NCBI GenBank assembly: GCA_964453435.1
Contig: CAYVQZ010000020.1
Span: 1 to 64,000, forward strand
Origin: CAYVQZ01 sp964453435
GTDB taxonomy: Bacteria; Abyssobacteria; SURF-5
Reading direction: 5' to 3'
DNA length: 64,000 bases
Shown: positions 8,367 through 15,313 of the stretch, piece by piece
Position numbering within the stretch: the first letter of the stretch is position 1
How the letters are laid out: each line of letters starts with the position of its first letter
The notes under the pieces: generated by a model
The model's input: only the letters and a program-made list of their open reading frames with translations
The model's database searches: none
What the model was told of the DNA's origin: nothing
Position numbers and translations under genes: made by a program

Positions 8367-8892
8367 GTGACCGTATCCATTGTGTGTCCAACGTGGAACT
8401 GGTTTGAGACCCGGTGAGACGGGCTCTATCTCTGGTTGAATCGCCTTCCCAGCATGGCGCCGGCGATATTGATCCGCTGCATTTGCACGAAAACAAAGGG
8501 GTCGCGTCTACACATTGACACGGCCCGCTAATTTATTTCGGGGAGGCAATACTAATTGTTTTGACTTTGACCGTCGAGAAATGAGCGGGTGGCGCCCATT
8601 GAAAGCTCTCCCGCCAAGTAGCCATAGTAGACATAGCAGTTTCCTTCGCGAAGAGGTCTTTTGTGTCCTTGAGGAAACGGCGGCGCCGGTTCCTCTTTCT
8701 GCCTTTTCGCCTTGCGTTGAAAAGCCCCTCGGGGATGGCTGCGGAACCGGCTCCCGCAGCGCAATTTTTTCGAATCTTAGATTAAACCCCTTCTCATAGC
8801 GGAACGCAGGAATTCCTGACACTATTATTTTAGGTAGACTTCGGGGAAGTTTGTTGCCGCGGTTCGAATTTCGGAAAATGGGAGGAGCCGAC
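8367..8892. repeat. Spacer with dispersed repeats
   Basis: No gene is evident. The segment 8491-8528 (AAACAAAGGGGTCGCG, then CACATTGACACGGCCCGC) resembles 2613-2647. The segment 8588-8666 is the inverted copy of dispersed repeat A. A further hairpin-rich stretch (GGCGGCGCCGGTTCC... and GGAACCGGCTCC near 8679-8754) precedes the next gene. Confidence 0.5.
8588..8666 (-). repeat. Dispersed repeat A, copy 2 (inverted)
   Basis: The reverse complement reads CACAAAAGACCTCTTCGCG, AAGGAAACTGCTATGTCTAC, CTACTTGGCGGG and CAATGGGCGCCACCC, matching 3774-3842 with a short insertion. Confidence 0.6.
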
Positions 8893-9357
8893 ATGAGCGA
8901 TATTGAAAGGACGAGAAGTCCGCACGTGAAACTCCAGGAGTTCATCGACTGTTTTCTCGATACCGACCACAAAAAAGAACTGGAGACGTTTTCGGAGCCG
9001 AAACTGACCGGCGCGATGCGCGAGGAGGTCCCCGACGAGGCGCTCCGGTACTTGGCCCTGTTGTTGCTTTATTCAATCGACGAGAAGACGAAGGACATCT
9101 CGATTGTCAAGAAGGCGCCGGATGCGGCGGTCTGCAGGATGGCCGGCGACAAGTTCTATGAGGCGCCGGCTCCGAAGGAGGAAGTCGTTTCGGCCCTGGT
9201 TGACGAAATCGAGGAGATGGCCGGCATGGACGAGACCAAAAGGAACGGGACGCTGGTGGTGGGAATAAGAGACAGCGAACTCGACCTGAAAATATCGTCG
9301 ACGGTCACGGACTCGGGCGAGGAAAAAATCCTTATTCAACTGCCCCAACTTGCTTGA
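8893..9357 (+). CDS. Unknown small acidic protein upstream of a corrinoid protein
   Basis: The start at 8893 is supported by GGAGGA 6 nt upstream and yields a 154-residue soluble protein (MSDIERTRSPHVKLQEFIDC). It has no signal peptide or membrane segment. The middle is helical and acidic (ALRYLALLLLYSIDEKTKDI). The C-terminal half looks like alternating strands (NGTLVVGIRDSELDLKISS, EEKILIQLPQL). I do not recognise a family. It lies 226 bp before the corrinoid-protein gene in the same direction and could belong to the same methyl-transfer module, but nothing in its sequence proves this. Confidence 0.6.
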   Translation: MSDIERTRSPHVKLQEFIDCFLDTDHKKELETFSEPKLTGAMREEVPDEALRYLALLLLYSIDEKTKDISIVKKAPDAAVCRMAGDKFYEAPAPKEEVVSALVDEIEEMAGMDETKRNGTLVVGIRDSELDLKISSTVTDSGEEKILIQLPQLA

Positions 9358-9583
9358 CTCCGCTCCCCTCGCTGTGATATATATTGGCCCTGTCAATGAG
9401 CGGCGAGGGGACTTTTCCTTTTCTCGCCAATCATCGACCTGCCCCCTCAAATGGAGAGTGTTTACCACAGTATTTCCGGTTTTGGCAGCACACAGGGATT
9501 GACCAGTTTCAACCGTTGTGGCCGCGGACCATGTACGAGCGCAGGATGGAAGCATGGTCTAACCATGGCGAAGGGAGGAGCAC

Positions 9584-10219
9584 ATGGCCGATTTGAAAGA
9601 ACTCGCAGCAGCCTTAATGAAGGGTGACGCTCCCGGCGTTGAAAAGATGACGAAACAAATGCTCGATGCGGGGGTCGGACCCAAGGAAATCCTCGATGAC
9701 GGCCTGATTTCCGGGATGCATGAAGTGGGAGAGCGCTTCAAGAACAACGAGATATATGTTCCCGAGGTTCTTATCGCGGCGCGCGCGATGCAGGCCGGCA
9801 TGAAGGTTCTCGAACCCCAACTCGTGAAGGCCGGTGTGAAACCCGTCGCCACCATTGCCATGGGCACCGTGCGGGGGGATTTGCACGACATAGGAAAGAA
9901 TCTTGTCAGCATGATGATGCGCGGCAACGGCTTCAAGGTCATCGACCTCGGCATCGACGTCACGCCGGAGAAGTTCATTGAGGCCTGCAAAGATGAGGAT
10001 GTGAAACTAATCGGCATGTCGGCGCTTTTGACCACAACGATGCCGTCGATGAAGGCCACAATCGACGGTCTGCAAGATGCGGGGCTGGCAGGCAAAGTGA
10101 AGGTGCTTATTGGAGGAGCGCCGGTCACCCAGCGGTATGCGGATGAGATTGGAGCCGACGGATACGCCCCCGATGCAGCCTCCGCAGTGGATAAGGCGAA
10201 ACAACTGGCCGGCCTGTAA
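9584..10219 (+). CDS. Methyltransferase cognate corrinoid protein (MtgC/MtbC family)
   Basis: This 211-residue protein has the N-terminal four-helix cap domain of corrinoid methyltransferase proteins (LMKGDAPGVEKMTKQMLDAG, VGERFKNNEIYVPEVLIAAR) and a C-terminal Rossmann-like B12 domain. The cobalt-ligating His101 sits in GDLHDIGKN, with the usual GMSALLTTTM and VLIGGAPVTQ loops. It carries the methyl group between a substrate-specific methyltransferase and a THF methyltransferase. The ATG follows AGGGAGGAGCAC. The next gene is the matching MtgA-like enzyme, but the expected substrate methyltransferase (MttB/MtgB type) is not adjacent. Confidence 0.9.
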   Translation: MADLKELAAALMKGDAPGVEKMTKQMLDAGVGPKEILDDGLISGMHEVGERFKNNEIYVPEVLIAARAMQAGMKVLEPQLVKAGVKPVATIAMGTVRGDLHDIGKNLVSMMMRGNGFKVIDLGIDVTPEKFIEACKDEDVKLIGMSALLTTTMPSMKATIDGLQDAGLAGKVKVLIGGAPVTQRYADEIGADGYAPDAASAVDKAKQLAGL

Positions 10220-10263
10220 AAACGGCTTTTTCATTTTCCGGGCGCATATCCGGATACTCGCCA

Positions 10264-10288
10264 GGGGCAGACACCCATTGTCTGCCCC
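10264..10288 (+). terminator. Hairpin between the corrinoid protein and the methyltransferase
   Basis: GGGGCAGAC / GTCTGCCCC forms a perfect 9-bp stem with a 7-nt loop, followed by a weak T-rich stretch. It may reduce read-through or stabilise the upstream mRNA. Confidence 0.5.
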
Positions 10289-10375
10289 GATTCGTTTCTG
10301 CATTCCGGCGGACTATCTTTTTTCCGATGCCGCAGGCGACCGACGACCCCGAAAAATAGAAGTGAAAGGATTTTT

Positions 10376-11188
10376 GTGATATCCCCGGCGTTCACGATTA
10401 TAGGCGAACGCATCAACTCTTCCCGCAAACTCATCGCGCGGGCAATCGAGACCAGGGACGAGGCATACATCCGGCAGGAGGCGCGTATTCAGGCGGAAGC
10501 CGGCGCCGACTGCATTGATGTGAACGCGGGAACATTTCTTGGCGAGGAAAAGGAAATTCTGTCATGGCTCGTTCGCACCGTCCAGGCCGTTGTGAATGTT
10601 CCCCTGTCCCTCGACAGCCCGGACGCAGCGGCGCTCGCGGCCGGGGCCGAAGAGCATCGGGGCGCGCCGATAATCAATTCGATAACACTGGAGCCCGAGA
10701 GAATGAAGGCGGTGCTGCCCGTTGTTCTCGAACATTCCTGCAAGGTCATCGCGATTCCGGTGGACGGCTTGCAGGTTCCTGCCACGGCGGAACACAAATG
10801 TGAACTCGCGCTTCGATTGGTCGGCGCTCTCGAGAAAGCGGGAGTGCAGGAAGACGATATTTATATTGACCCTATCATTCAACCGATAAGCACGACGGCC
10901 AACGCAGGGGCCGAGAGCCTTGCCGCAATATCGATGCTCCGCTCCCGCTTGCCCGGTGTTCATGTGCTTTGCGGAGTGAGAAATATATCCTTCCACATGC
11001 CGCATCGTCCCATGCTCGACACGACGTTCCTGGCGATGGCGATGGCGGCGGGCGCAGACACGGCGATTCTCGACCCGTGCGACGCCCCGCTGATGTCGGT
11101 CATCGCCGCGGCCGAGGCGGTGCTGGGCATAGACGAATTCGGCATTCGATTCATCGCAGCGTCACGGAACGGGTGTTTTGACGGGTAA
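10376..11188 (+). CDS. Pterin-binding methyltransferase, MtgA/AcsE-like (methylcorrinoid:THF)
   Basis: This 270-residue TIM-barrel enzyme belongs to the DHPS-like pterin-binding family. It has IIGERINSSRK at the start, AGADCIDVNAGT (pterin-binding Asp and Asn), VPLSLDSPD, and YIDPIIQPIST. It should transfer the methyl group of the upstream corrinoid protein to tetrahydrofolate, or the reverse, and so feed the Wood-Ljungdahl methyl branch. The GTG start at 10376 lies 5 nt behind GAAAGGA. It differs from the AcsE copy at 20608, so the two probably serve different corrinoid proteins. Confidence 0.82.
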   Translation: MISPAFTIIGERINSSRKLIARAIETRDEAYIRQEARIQAEAGADCIDVNAGTFLGEEKEILSWLVRTVQAVVNVPLSLDSPDAAALAAGAEEHRGAPIINSITLEPERMKAVLPVVLEHSCKVIAIPVDGLQVPATAEHKCELALRLVGALEKAGVQEDDIYIDPIIQPISTTANAGAESLAAISMLRSRLPGVHVLCGVRNISFHMPHRPMLDTTFLAMAMAAGADTAILDPCDAPLMSVIAAAEAVLGIDEFGIRFIAASRNGCFDG

Positions 11189-11223
11189 CGAGTCTGTCTT
11201 GCGACCGGTCAGCGAAGCGAAGG

Positions 11224-11322
11224 GATGGGGGGATTCCGGGATTGGGCACAGCGACTGTGTCTCACGATTTTTGATGCGGGTTATCGGGGGACACCATGTG
11301 ATATGGCGCCCCCCGATAACCC
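11224..11322. repeat. Intergenic mosaic repeat with a long hairpin
   Basis: The block GGGGGATTCCGGGATTGGGC, then ACAGCGACTGTGTC, is followed by a hairpin at 11279-11322 with arms GGTTATCGGGGG / CCCCCGATAACC. Related sequence occurs at 12510-12555, 12711-12740, 46935-46985 (inverted), 48733-48790 (inverted) and 49485-49520. Confidence 0.65.
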
Positions 11323-11464
11323 CAGGCGAACAAACCTTCCCCATGAGCCGTGGAACTCGCTCAAGGAGGGCGCGCGGCGGAGAATGCGCGCCGAACGGAG
11401 GTATCTGGTATCATAGGAAAACCGAGCAACTGTCACCGGAGAGAGAGCTGAGGAGGTCAACACA

Positions 11465-12355
11465 ATGAAGGCGCTCGAGGGAATCTTTGTGGTTATGATG
11501 TCGGCACTTGAGGAAGAGGGCGTGGATGAACGAGCGATGCGACACATGGTCGACCATTTCGTCGATGCGGGTGTCCACGGGCTCGTGGTTCTCGGGAGCA
11601 ACGGAGAGTATCCGTATCTGTCGGACGAGGAGAAAAGACAGCTCATCGACGTCGTTGTCGACCAGGCGAAAGGGAGGGTTGCCGTCATTGCGGGAACGGG
11701 CTACATGGGAACCGACCAGACCATTGCGCTCACCAAGCACGCGAGGGACGTGGGCGCCGATGCCGCAATGATCGCCTTGCCGATCTACTATCAACTGGAT
11801 TTTGAAGACGTGAAGAGGCACTATCAGCGAATTTCCGGGGAAGCGGGCCTGCCAATTGTCTATTACAATTTCCCTGATGCGACCGGTCTGAAGCTCACCC
11901 CCGCCCAGATCGCGGAGCTGGCGGAAATCGAACATGTTGCGGGAGTGAAAGAAACGATTCCGGATGTCGATGAAATCGGCGAGTTGGCGGAGCTTATGAA
12001 AGGAAAAAAGTTCTCCGTGCTGTCCGGAACCGTTCTGAACCTGATGCCGGTGATGGAGCGCGGGGGAGTCGGCGCCATCGGCGTGTTGCCGAACCACGCG
12101 CCGGCTCAGTGCGTCGAATTTTATAACGCGATAAAGAGCGGCGACCAGGCGAAAGCGGGCGAAATCATGTCGTATCTGTTCAAATTTCTGCCCCTCATGA
12201 CGGCTGTGGGCGCGCCGCACGCGATCATGAAGGAGACGCTCCGGCAACTGGGGCATCCGATCACTCCCCTGGTAAAAGACCCGCTGCCGCCGCTGAAAGA
12301 CGAGCATAAGGAACTGGTTGCGCGCGTGCTCGCCGACGCCGGGCTCAAAGGCTGA
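11465..12355 (+). CDS. DapA/NanA-family pyruvate-dependent aldolase (dihydrodipicolinate synthase-like)
   Basis: This 296-residue TIM-barrel has the family signatures: VLGSNGEYPYLSDEEKRQL near the N-terminus, VIAGTGYMGT, the catalytic Tyr in IVYYNFPDATG (about 133) and the Schiff-base Lys162 in VAGVKET. The family condenses or cleaves keto acids. True DapA makes the lysine/peptidoglycan precursor, but no other lys genes are nearby and many paralogues act in sugar-acid catabolism. The ATG follows GAGGAGGTCAACACA. The next gene downstream is a leucine dehydrogenase 460 bp away. Confidence 0.8.
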   Translation: MKALEGIFVVMMSALEEEGVDERAMRHMVDHFVDAGVHGLVVLGSNGEYPYLSDEEKRQLIDVVVDQAKGRVAVIAGTGYMGTDQTIALTKHARDVGADAAMIALPIYYQLDFEDVKRHYQRISGEAGLPIVYYNFPDATGLKLTPAQIAELAEIEHVAGVKETIPDVDEIGELAELMKGKKFSVLSGTVLNLMPVMERGGVGAIGVLPNHAPAQCVEFYNAIKSGDQAKAGEIMSYLFKFLPLMTAVGAPHAIMKETLRQLGHPITPLVKDPLPPLKDEHKELVARVLADAGLKG

Positions 12356-12375
12356 GTTCATAATGGCAGCTTGTT

Positions 12376-12740
12376 CGGGGACAATCCCGAAGGTATCCCG
12401 CGAGGCGCGGGATTTTGGCGCCGCTCAGCGAAGAAATGACTGGGATTCCCCGGTCGAGCCGGGGAATGGTCCCGCGAGTCCGCGGGATTTCGCTGCGCTC
12501 AACGAAGGAATGGGGGGATTCCGTAATCGGATACAGCGAGTGTGTCCGATAATTTGCTGATGGTCGCTTCGGGGACAGTCTCGAAGCTATTCCGCGAGGC
12601 GCGGGACTTCGTGCCGCTCAGCGAAGGAAAGCGGGTCGCTCCGGGGACAGTCCCGATTCTACGGCACTTCGTGCCCGTAAATCCGGGACAGTCCCCTACG
12701 CTGAAGGACGGGGAGATTCCGTAATTGGGTACAGCCCCTG
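12376..12740. repeat. Array of intergenic mosaic repeats
   Basis: Two direct copies of a unit of about 63 bp (12376-12438 and 12570-12632) begin CGGGGACA and contain CGCGAGGCGCGGGA and GCCGCTCAGCGAAG. The segments 12510-12555 and 12711-12740 carry the GGGGATTCCGTAAT.GG block, and 12643-12697 is the 55-bp repeat found inverted at 60263-60317. No gene lies in this 460-bp interval. Confidence 0.75.
12643..12697 (+). repeat. 55-bp palindromic repeat B, copy 1
   Basis: GGGGACAGTCCC at one end and GGGACAGTCCCC at the other enclose a hairpin (ACGGCACTTCGTGCCCGT). The same 55 bp, with three differences by eye, occurs on the other strand at 60263-60317. Confidence 0.85.
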
Positions 12741-12818
12741 CGCTTCGTTTTCGCTATCATTCATAATTGTCGGACAGCTGTTTGAAGAAGAGTAGAACAA
12801 ACCGAGCGGGAGGATTGG

Positions 12819-13916
12819 ATGATCATTTTCCACCGAATGGAGGAATACGATTACGAAGAATTGGTGTTTTTTCAGGATCGACACACCGGGCTTCGGGCAA
12901 TCGTGGCGATACATGACACCTCGCTCGGACCCGCTCTTGGGGGGTGCAGGTTCTGGCACTTCACCTCCGAGCGCGCAGCCATCGACGATGCGCTTCGGCT
13001 TGCGCGAGGAATGACGTACAAGGCATCGGTCGCCGGCCTCAGCCTCGGCGGAGGAAAGAGCGTAATAATCGGGAATCCGAAAACGCACAAGAGCGAGCCG
13101 CTCCTTCGGGCGTTCGGCCGATATCTTCAAACACTCCGCGGCCGATATATCGTGGCCGAAGATGTCGGCACGTCCACCGAGGATATGGCGGTCATCAGAA
13201 AAGAGACACGCCATGTTGTCGGCATCGAGACGGCGCGCGGCGGCAGCGGCGACCCCTCGCCGGTGACCGCATACGGCGTGTTGCATGGAATGAAGGCGTG
13301 CACGAAGGAGGTCTTCAAGACCGGCGAGCTCGACGGCATGAGGGTCGCCATCCAGGGCGCCGGACACGTGGGGTATCATCTTGCGAAATATCTGCAGAAG
13401 GAAAAGGCGCGCGTCATTGTTACGGATATTTACAAAAAACACGCGAAACGACTCGTTGACGAGTTTGGCGCAGAGTATGTGAGCCCCGAAAAGATATACT
13501 CCGTCAAATGCGATATTTTTTCGCCCTGCGCACTGGGCGGGATTTTGGACGACAAGAACATCAGGAAACTCAAATGCAAAATCGTGGCCGGCTCCGCCAA
13601 CAACCAGCTTAAATCAGACAAACACTGCGGCACGCTCGAGGCTCGCGGCATCCTCTATGCGCCCGATTACGTTATCAACGCCGGCGGCCTTATCAATGTT
13701 GCCCAGGAAATGCGAGGATATGACAGGTCGCGCGCACTTCACAAGGCCGCACGCATTTACAGTGCGGTGGCGCGGGTAATCAAGATTGCGAAGGAAGAGA
13801 GTCTTCCGACGTGTGTGGCCGCCGACCGGCTGGCCGAACGCAGAATCGAACGCGCCAAGGCGAAGCGCTCGCTTCGCCGCGCGCAAAAGAAAAAGAGCGC
13901 AAAGACAAAGCGATAA
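12819..13916 (+). CDS. Leucine dehydrogenase (Glu/Leu/Phe/Val dehydrogenase family)
   Basis: The 365-residue product has the ELFV dehydrogenase catalytic domain: ALGGCRFW, GMTYKASVAGLSLGGGKSVI with substrate Lys68 and catalytic Lys80, and VAEDVGTSTEDM. The NAD-binding domain has VAIQGAGHVGYHLA. It should reversibly deaminate branched-chain amino acids to keto acids with NAD. The C-terminus has a Lys/Arg-rich extension (KAKRSLRRAQKKKSAKTKR) not usual in the family. The ATG lies behind GGGAGGATTGG. It converges on the enoyl-CoA hydratase with 11 bp between stops. Confidence 0.88.
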   Translation: MIIFHRMEEYDYEELVFFQDRHTGLRAIVAIHDTSLGPALGGCRFWHFTSERAAIDDALRLARGMTYKASVAGLSLGGGKSVIIGNPKTHKSEPLLRAFGRYLQTLRGRYIVAEDVGTSTEDMAVIRKETRHVVGIETARGGSGDPSPVTAYGVLHGMKACTKEVFKTGELDGMRVAIQGAGHVGYHLAKYLQKEKARVIVTDIYKKHAKRLVDEFGAEYVSPEKIYSVKCDIFSPCALGGILDDKNIRKLKCKIVAGSANNQLKSDKHCGTLEARGILYAPDYVINAGGLINVAQEMRGYDRSRALHKAARIYSAVARVIKIAKEESLPTCVAADRLAERRIERAKAKRSLRRAQKKKSAKTKR

Positions 13917-13927
13917 GTAGAAAGTTC

Positions 13928-14713
13928 CTATTTTCGGAACTTGTTGAAGTCGGGTTTGCGCTTTTCAAGAAAAGCATTCATGCCCTCTTTTATCTCCTCC
14001 GTGCCGTAAATGATGCTCAACATCTCGGCGCCGTGCACAAAGGAGGCGTTCAGCAGGTCGCTCTCGAAGTTCAAAGACACTTTCGAGGCCCGAAGCGACT
14101 GGGGACTCATCTCAAGAATTCGCCGGCACCATTTCATCGTCTCCTCTTCCAGCTTATCGTCGGCAACGGCTTTGTTGATAAGTCCCATTTCTTCCGCCTC
14201 GCGCGCGGAATATCGTCTGCAAAGGAAAATTATCTCGCGCGCCTTCTTCTCACCGACCACGCGCGGAAGCATTTGGGCGCCGCCCCATATCGGCACGCTT
14301 CCCACGGTGGGTCCCGTCTGGCCGAACTGGGCGCTCTCCGCCGCGAGTGTCAGGTCGCACATGAGGTGGATTTCGTGCCCGCCGCCGAGGCAGTAACCGC
14401 GAACCATCGCAATGACCGGCTTGCTGCAATTTCGGATGGCCGTTGAAAGCTTGAGGCACTTGCCCAAAAATTTCCTGCCGGCCACAGGGTTCAGTTCGCC
14501 CATTTCGGAAATGTCGCCGCCGGCGCAGAACGCCTTCTCCCCCGCCCCTGTGAGCACAACGACACCAACCGTATTGTCATGGCTCGCATCATCGAACGCC
14601 CCGGTGAGTTCTTCGAGCGTTTTCGAGCGAAACGAATTCAAGACTTTCGGCCTGTTGATAGTTATTCGACCAATCCCGTCTTTCTTCTCGTAAAGGATGT
14701 CTTCAAATTGCAT
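13928..14713 (-). CDS. Enoyl-CoA hydratase/isomerase (crotonase) family, MenB-like
   Basis: This crotonase fold has the oxyanion-hole segments KAFCAGGDISEM and RGYCLGGGHEIHLMCDL, and its overall sequence (FGQTGPTVGS, VVGEKKAREIIFLCRRYSA) is closest, from memory, to 1,4-dihydroxy-2-naphthoyl-CoA synthases and related dienoyl-CoA hydratases. The ATG at 14713 is preferred because GGGAGGG precedes it; a TTG start 5 codons upstream lacks this. No other men genes are present, and the quinone genes at 60-64 kb look like the futalosine-type late pathway. A role in amino-acid or aromatic acyl-CoA breakdown, with the neighbouring leucine dehydrogenase, is therefore as likely as menaquinone synthesis. 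Confidence 0.78.
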   Translation of the reverse strand: MQFEDILYEKKDGIGRITINRPKVLNSFRSKTLEELTGAFDDASHDNTVGVVVLTGAGEKAFCAGGDISEMGELNPVAGRKFLGKCLKLSTAIRNCSKPVIAMVRGYCLGGGHEIHLMCDLTLAAESAQFGQTGPTVGSVPIWGGAQMLPRVVGEKKAREIIFLCRRYSAREAEEMGLINKAVADDKLEEETMKWCRRILEMSPQSLRASKVSLNFESDLLNASFVHGAEMLSIIYGTEEIKEGMNAFLEKRKPDFNKFRK

Positions 14714-14937
14714 GCCGCCCTCCCGCAAACTCTGGCCTCATTTCTTCTCGCGTCGTCTCGGAGATGGTGAATCGTCGCAATCGTACCAGAGCGATATTTC
14801 TCTGTCAAGTATGCTTAGACACTCCGGAGAATCACCGCTGTTGCGCGCCTTTTCGCTTATCCTTTCCCACGGGGCAGGGAGAGAATCCGCGGTTTTTTCT
14901 GGGGTGTTGACTCCTCCATGCAGGCAAAAATTTCTTA

Positions 14938-14966
14938 TTGACATACTAGATATAGTATGGTATAGT
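14938..14966 (+). promoter_or_regulatory. Sigma-70-type promoter with an NrdR-like box, upstream of nrdJ
   Basis: A consensus TTGACA (14938-14943) and TATAGT (14961-14966) are separated by 17 bp. The spacer holds a 16-bp palindrome, ATACTAGATATAGTAT (14943-14958), close to the NrdR box consensus (acaCwAtATaTwGtgt). NrdR represses ribonucleotide reductase genes by binding such boxes at the promoter. A second box, usual for NrdR sites, was not seen. The start codon of nrdJ lies about 340 bp downstream. Confidence 0.7.
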
Positions 14967-14972
14967 AAAGAT

Positions 14973-15313
14973 TGCCACAGGATAGGCTACTTAGAAGCAA
15001 AGGAAGTGAGTTCTGCCGTTCTCGCAGACCCGGAGTGATTGGCCGGGGCGCCGGTTGAGGTTATTTCAATGCCTGCAAGCCGGTTCAACCGCCCGGAACC
15101 ACGCGAGGCAGAGCCGGTGGAGATGGGGTTGGGCCTCAAACCTCCTTGATTGACTTTCGAGTCCAACGCAATGTAGAATAAATTCCGGCCCTGCAAACGA
15201 TCATTTCAACAGCAGCGTTACTGAAAAAGGGGTGACGTATCGTCTTTTTTGAGAGGAACAGGGGTTTTCGGGAATTTCTTGACTCATACATACTTATTTA
15301 AGGGGGATTAAAG
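14973..15313 (+). other. Long structured leader of nrdJ, unassigned
   Basis: From the predicted transcription start to the nrdJ ATG there are about 340 nt with no gene. It contains possible stems such as CGGTTGA / TCAACCG (near 15052 and 15085) and GC-rich segments between 15020 and 15150. The conserved boxes of an adenosylcobalamin riboswitch are not recognisable. A separate small RNA or a leader motif remains possible. Confidence 0.35.

Noticed and set aside
12376..12740. Possible CRISPR array
   Set aside because: The repeats are unequal in length, irregular in spacing and individually palindromic mosaics, with no cas genes nearby.
14973..15313. Adenosylcobalamin riboswitch before nrdJ
   Set aside because: The conserved B12-box and core motifs could not be found, so I left the leader unassigned.
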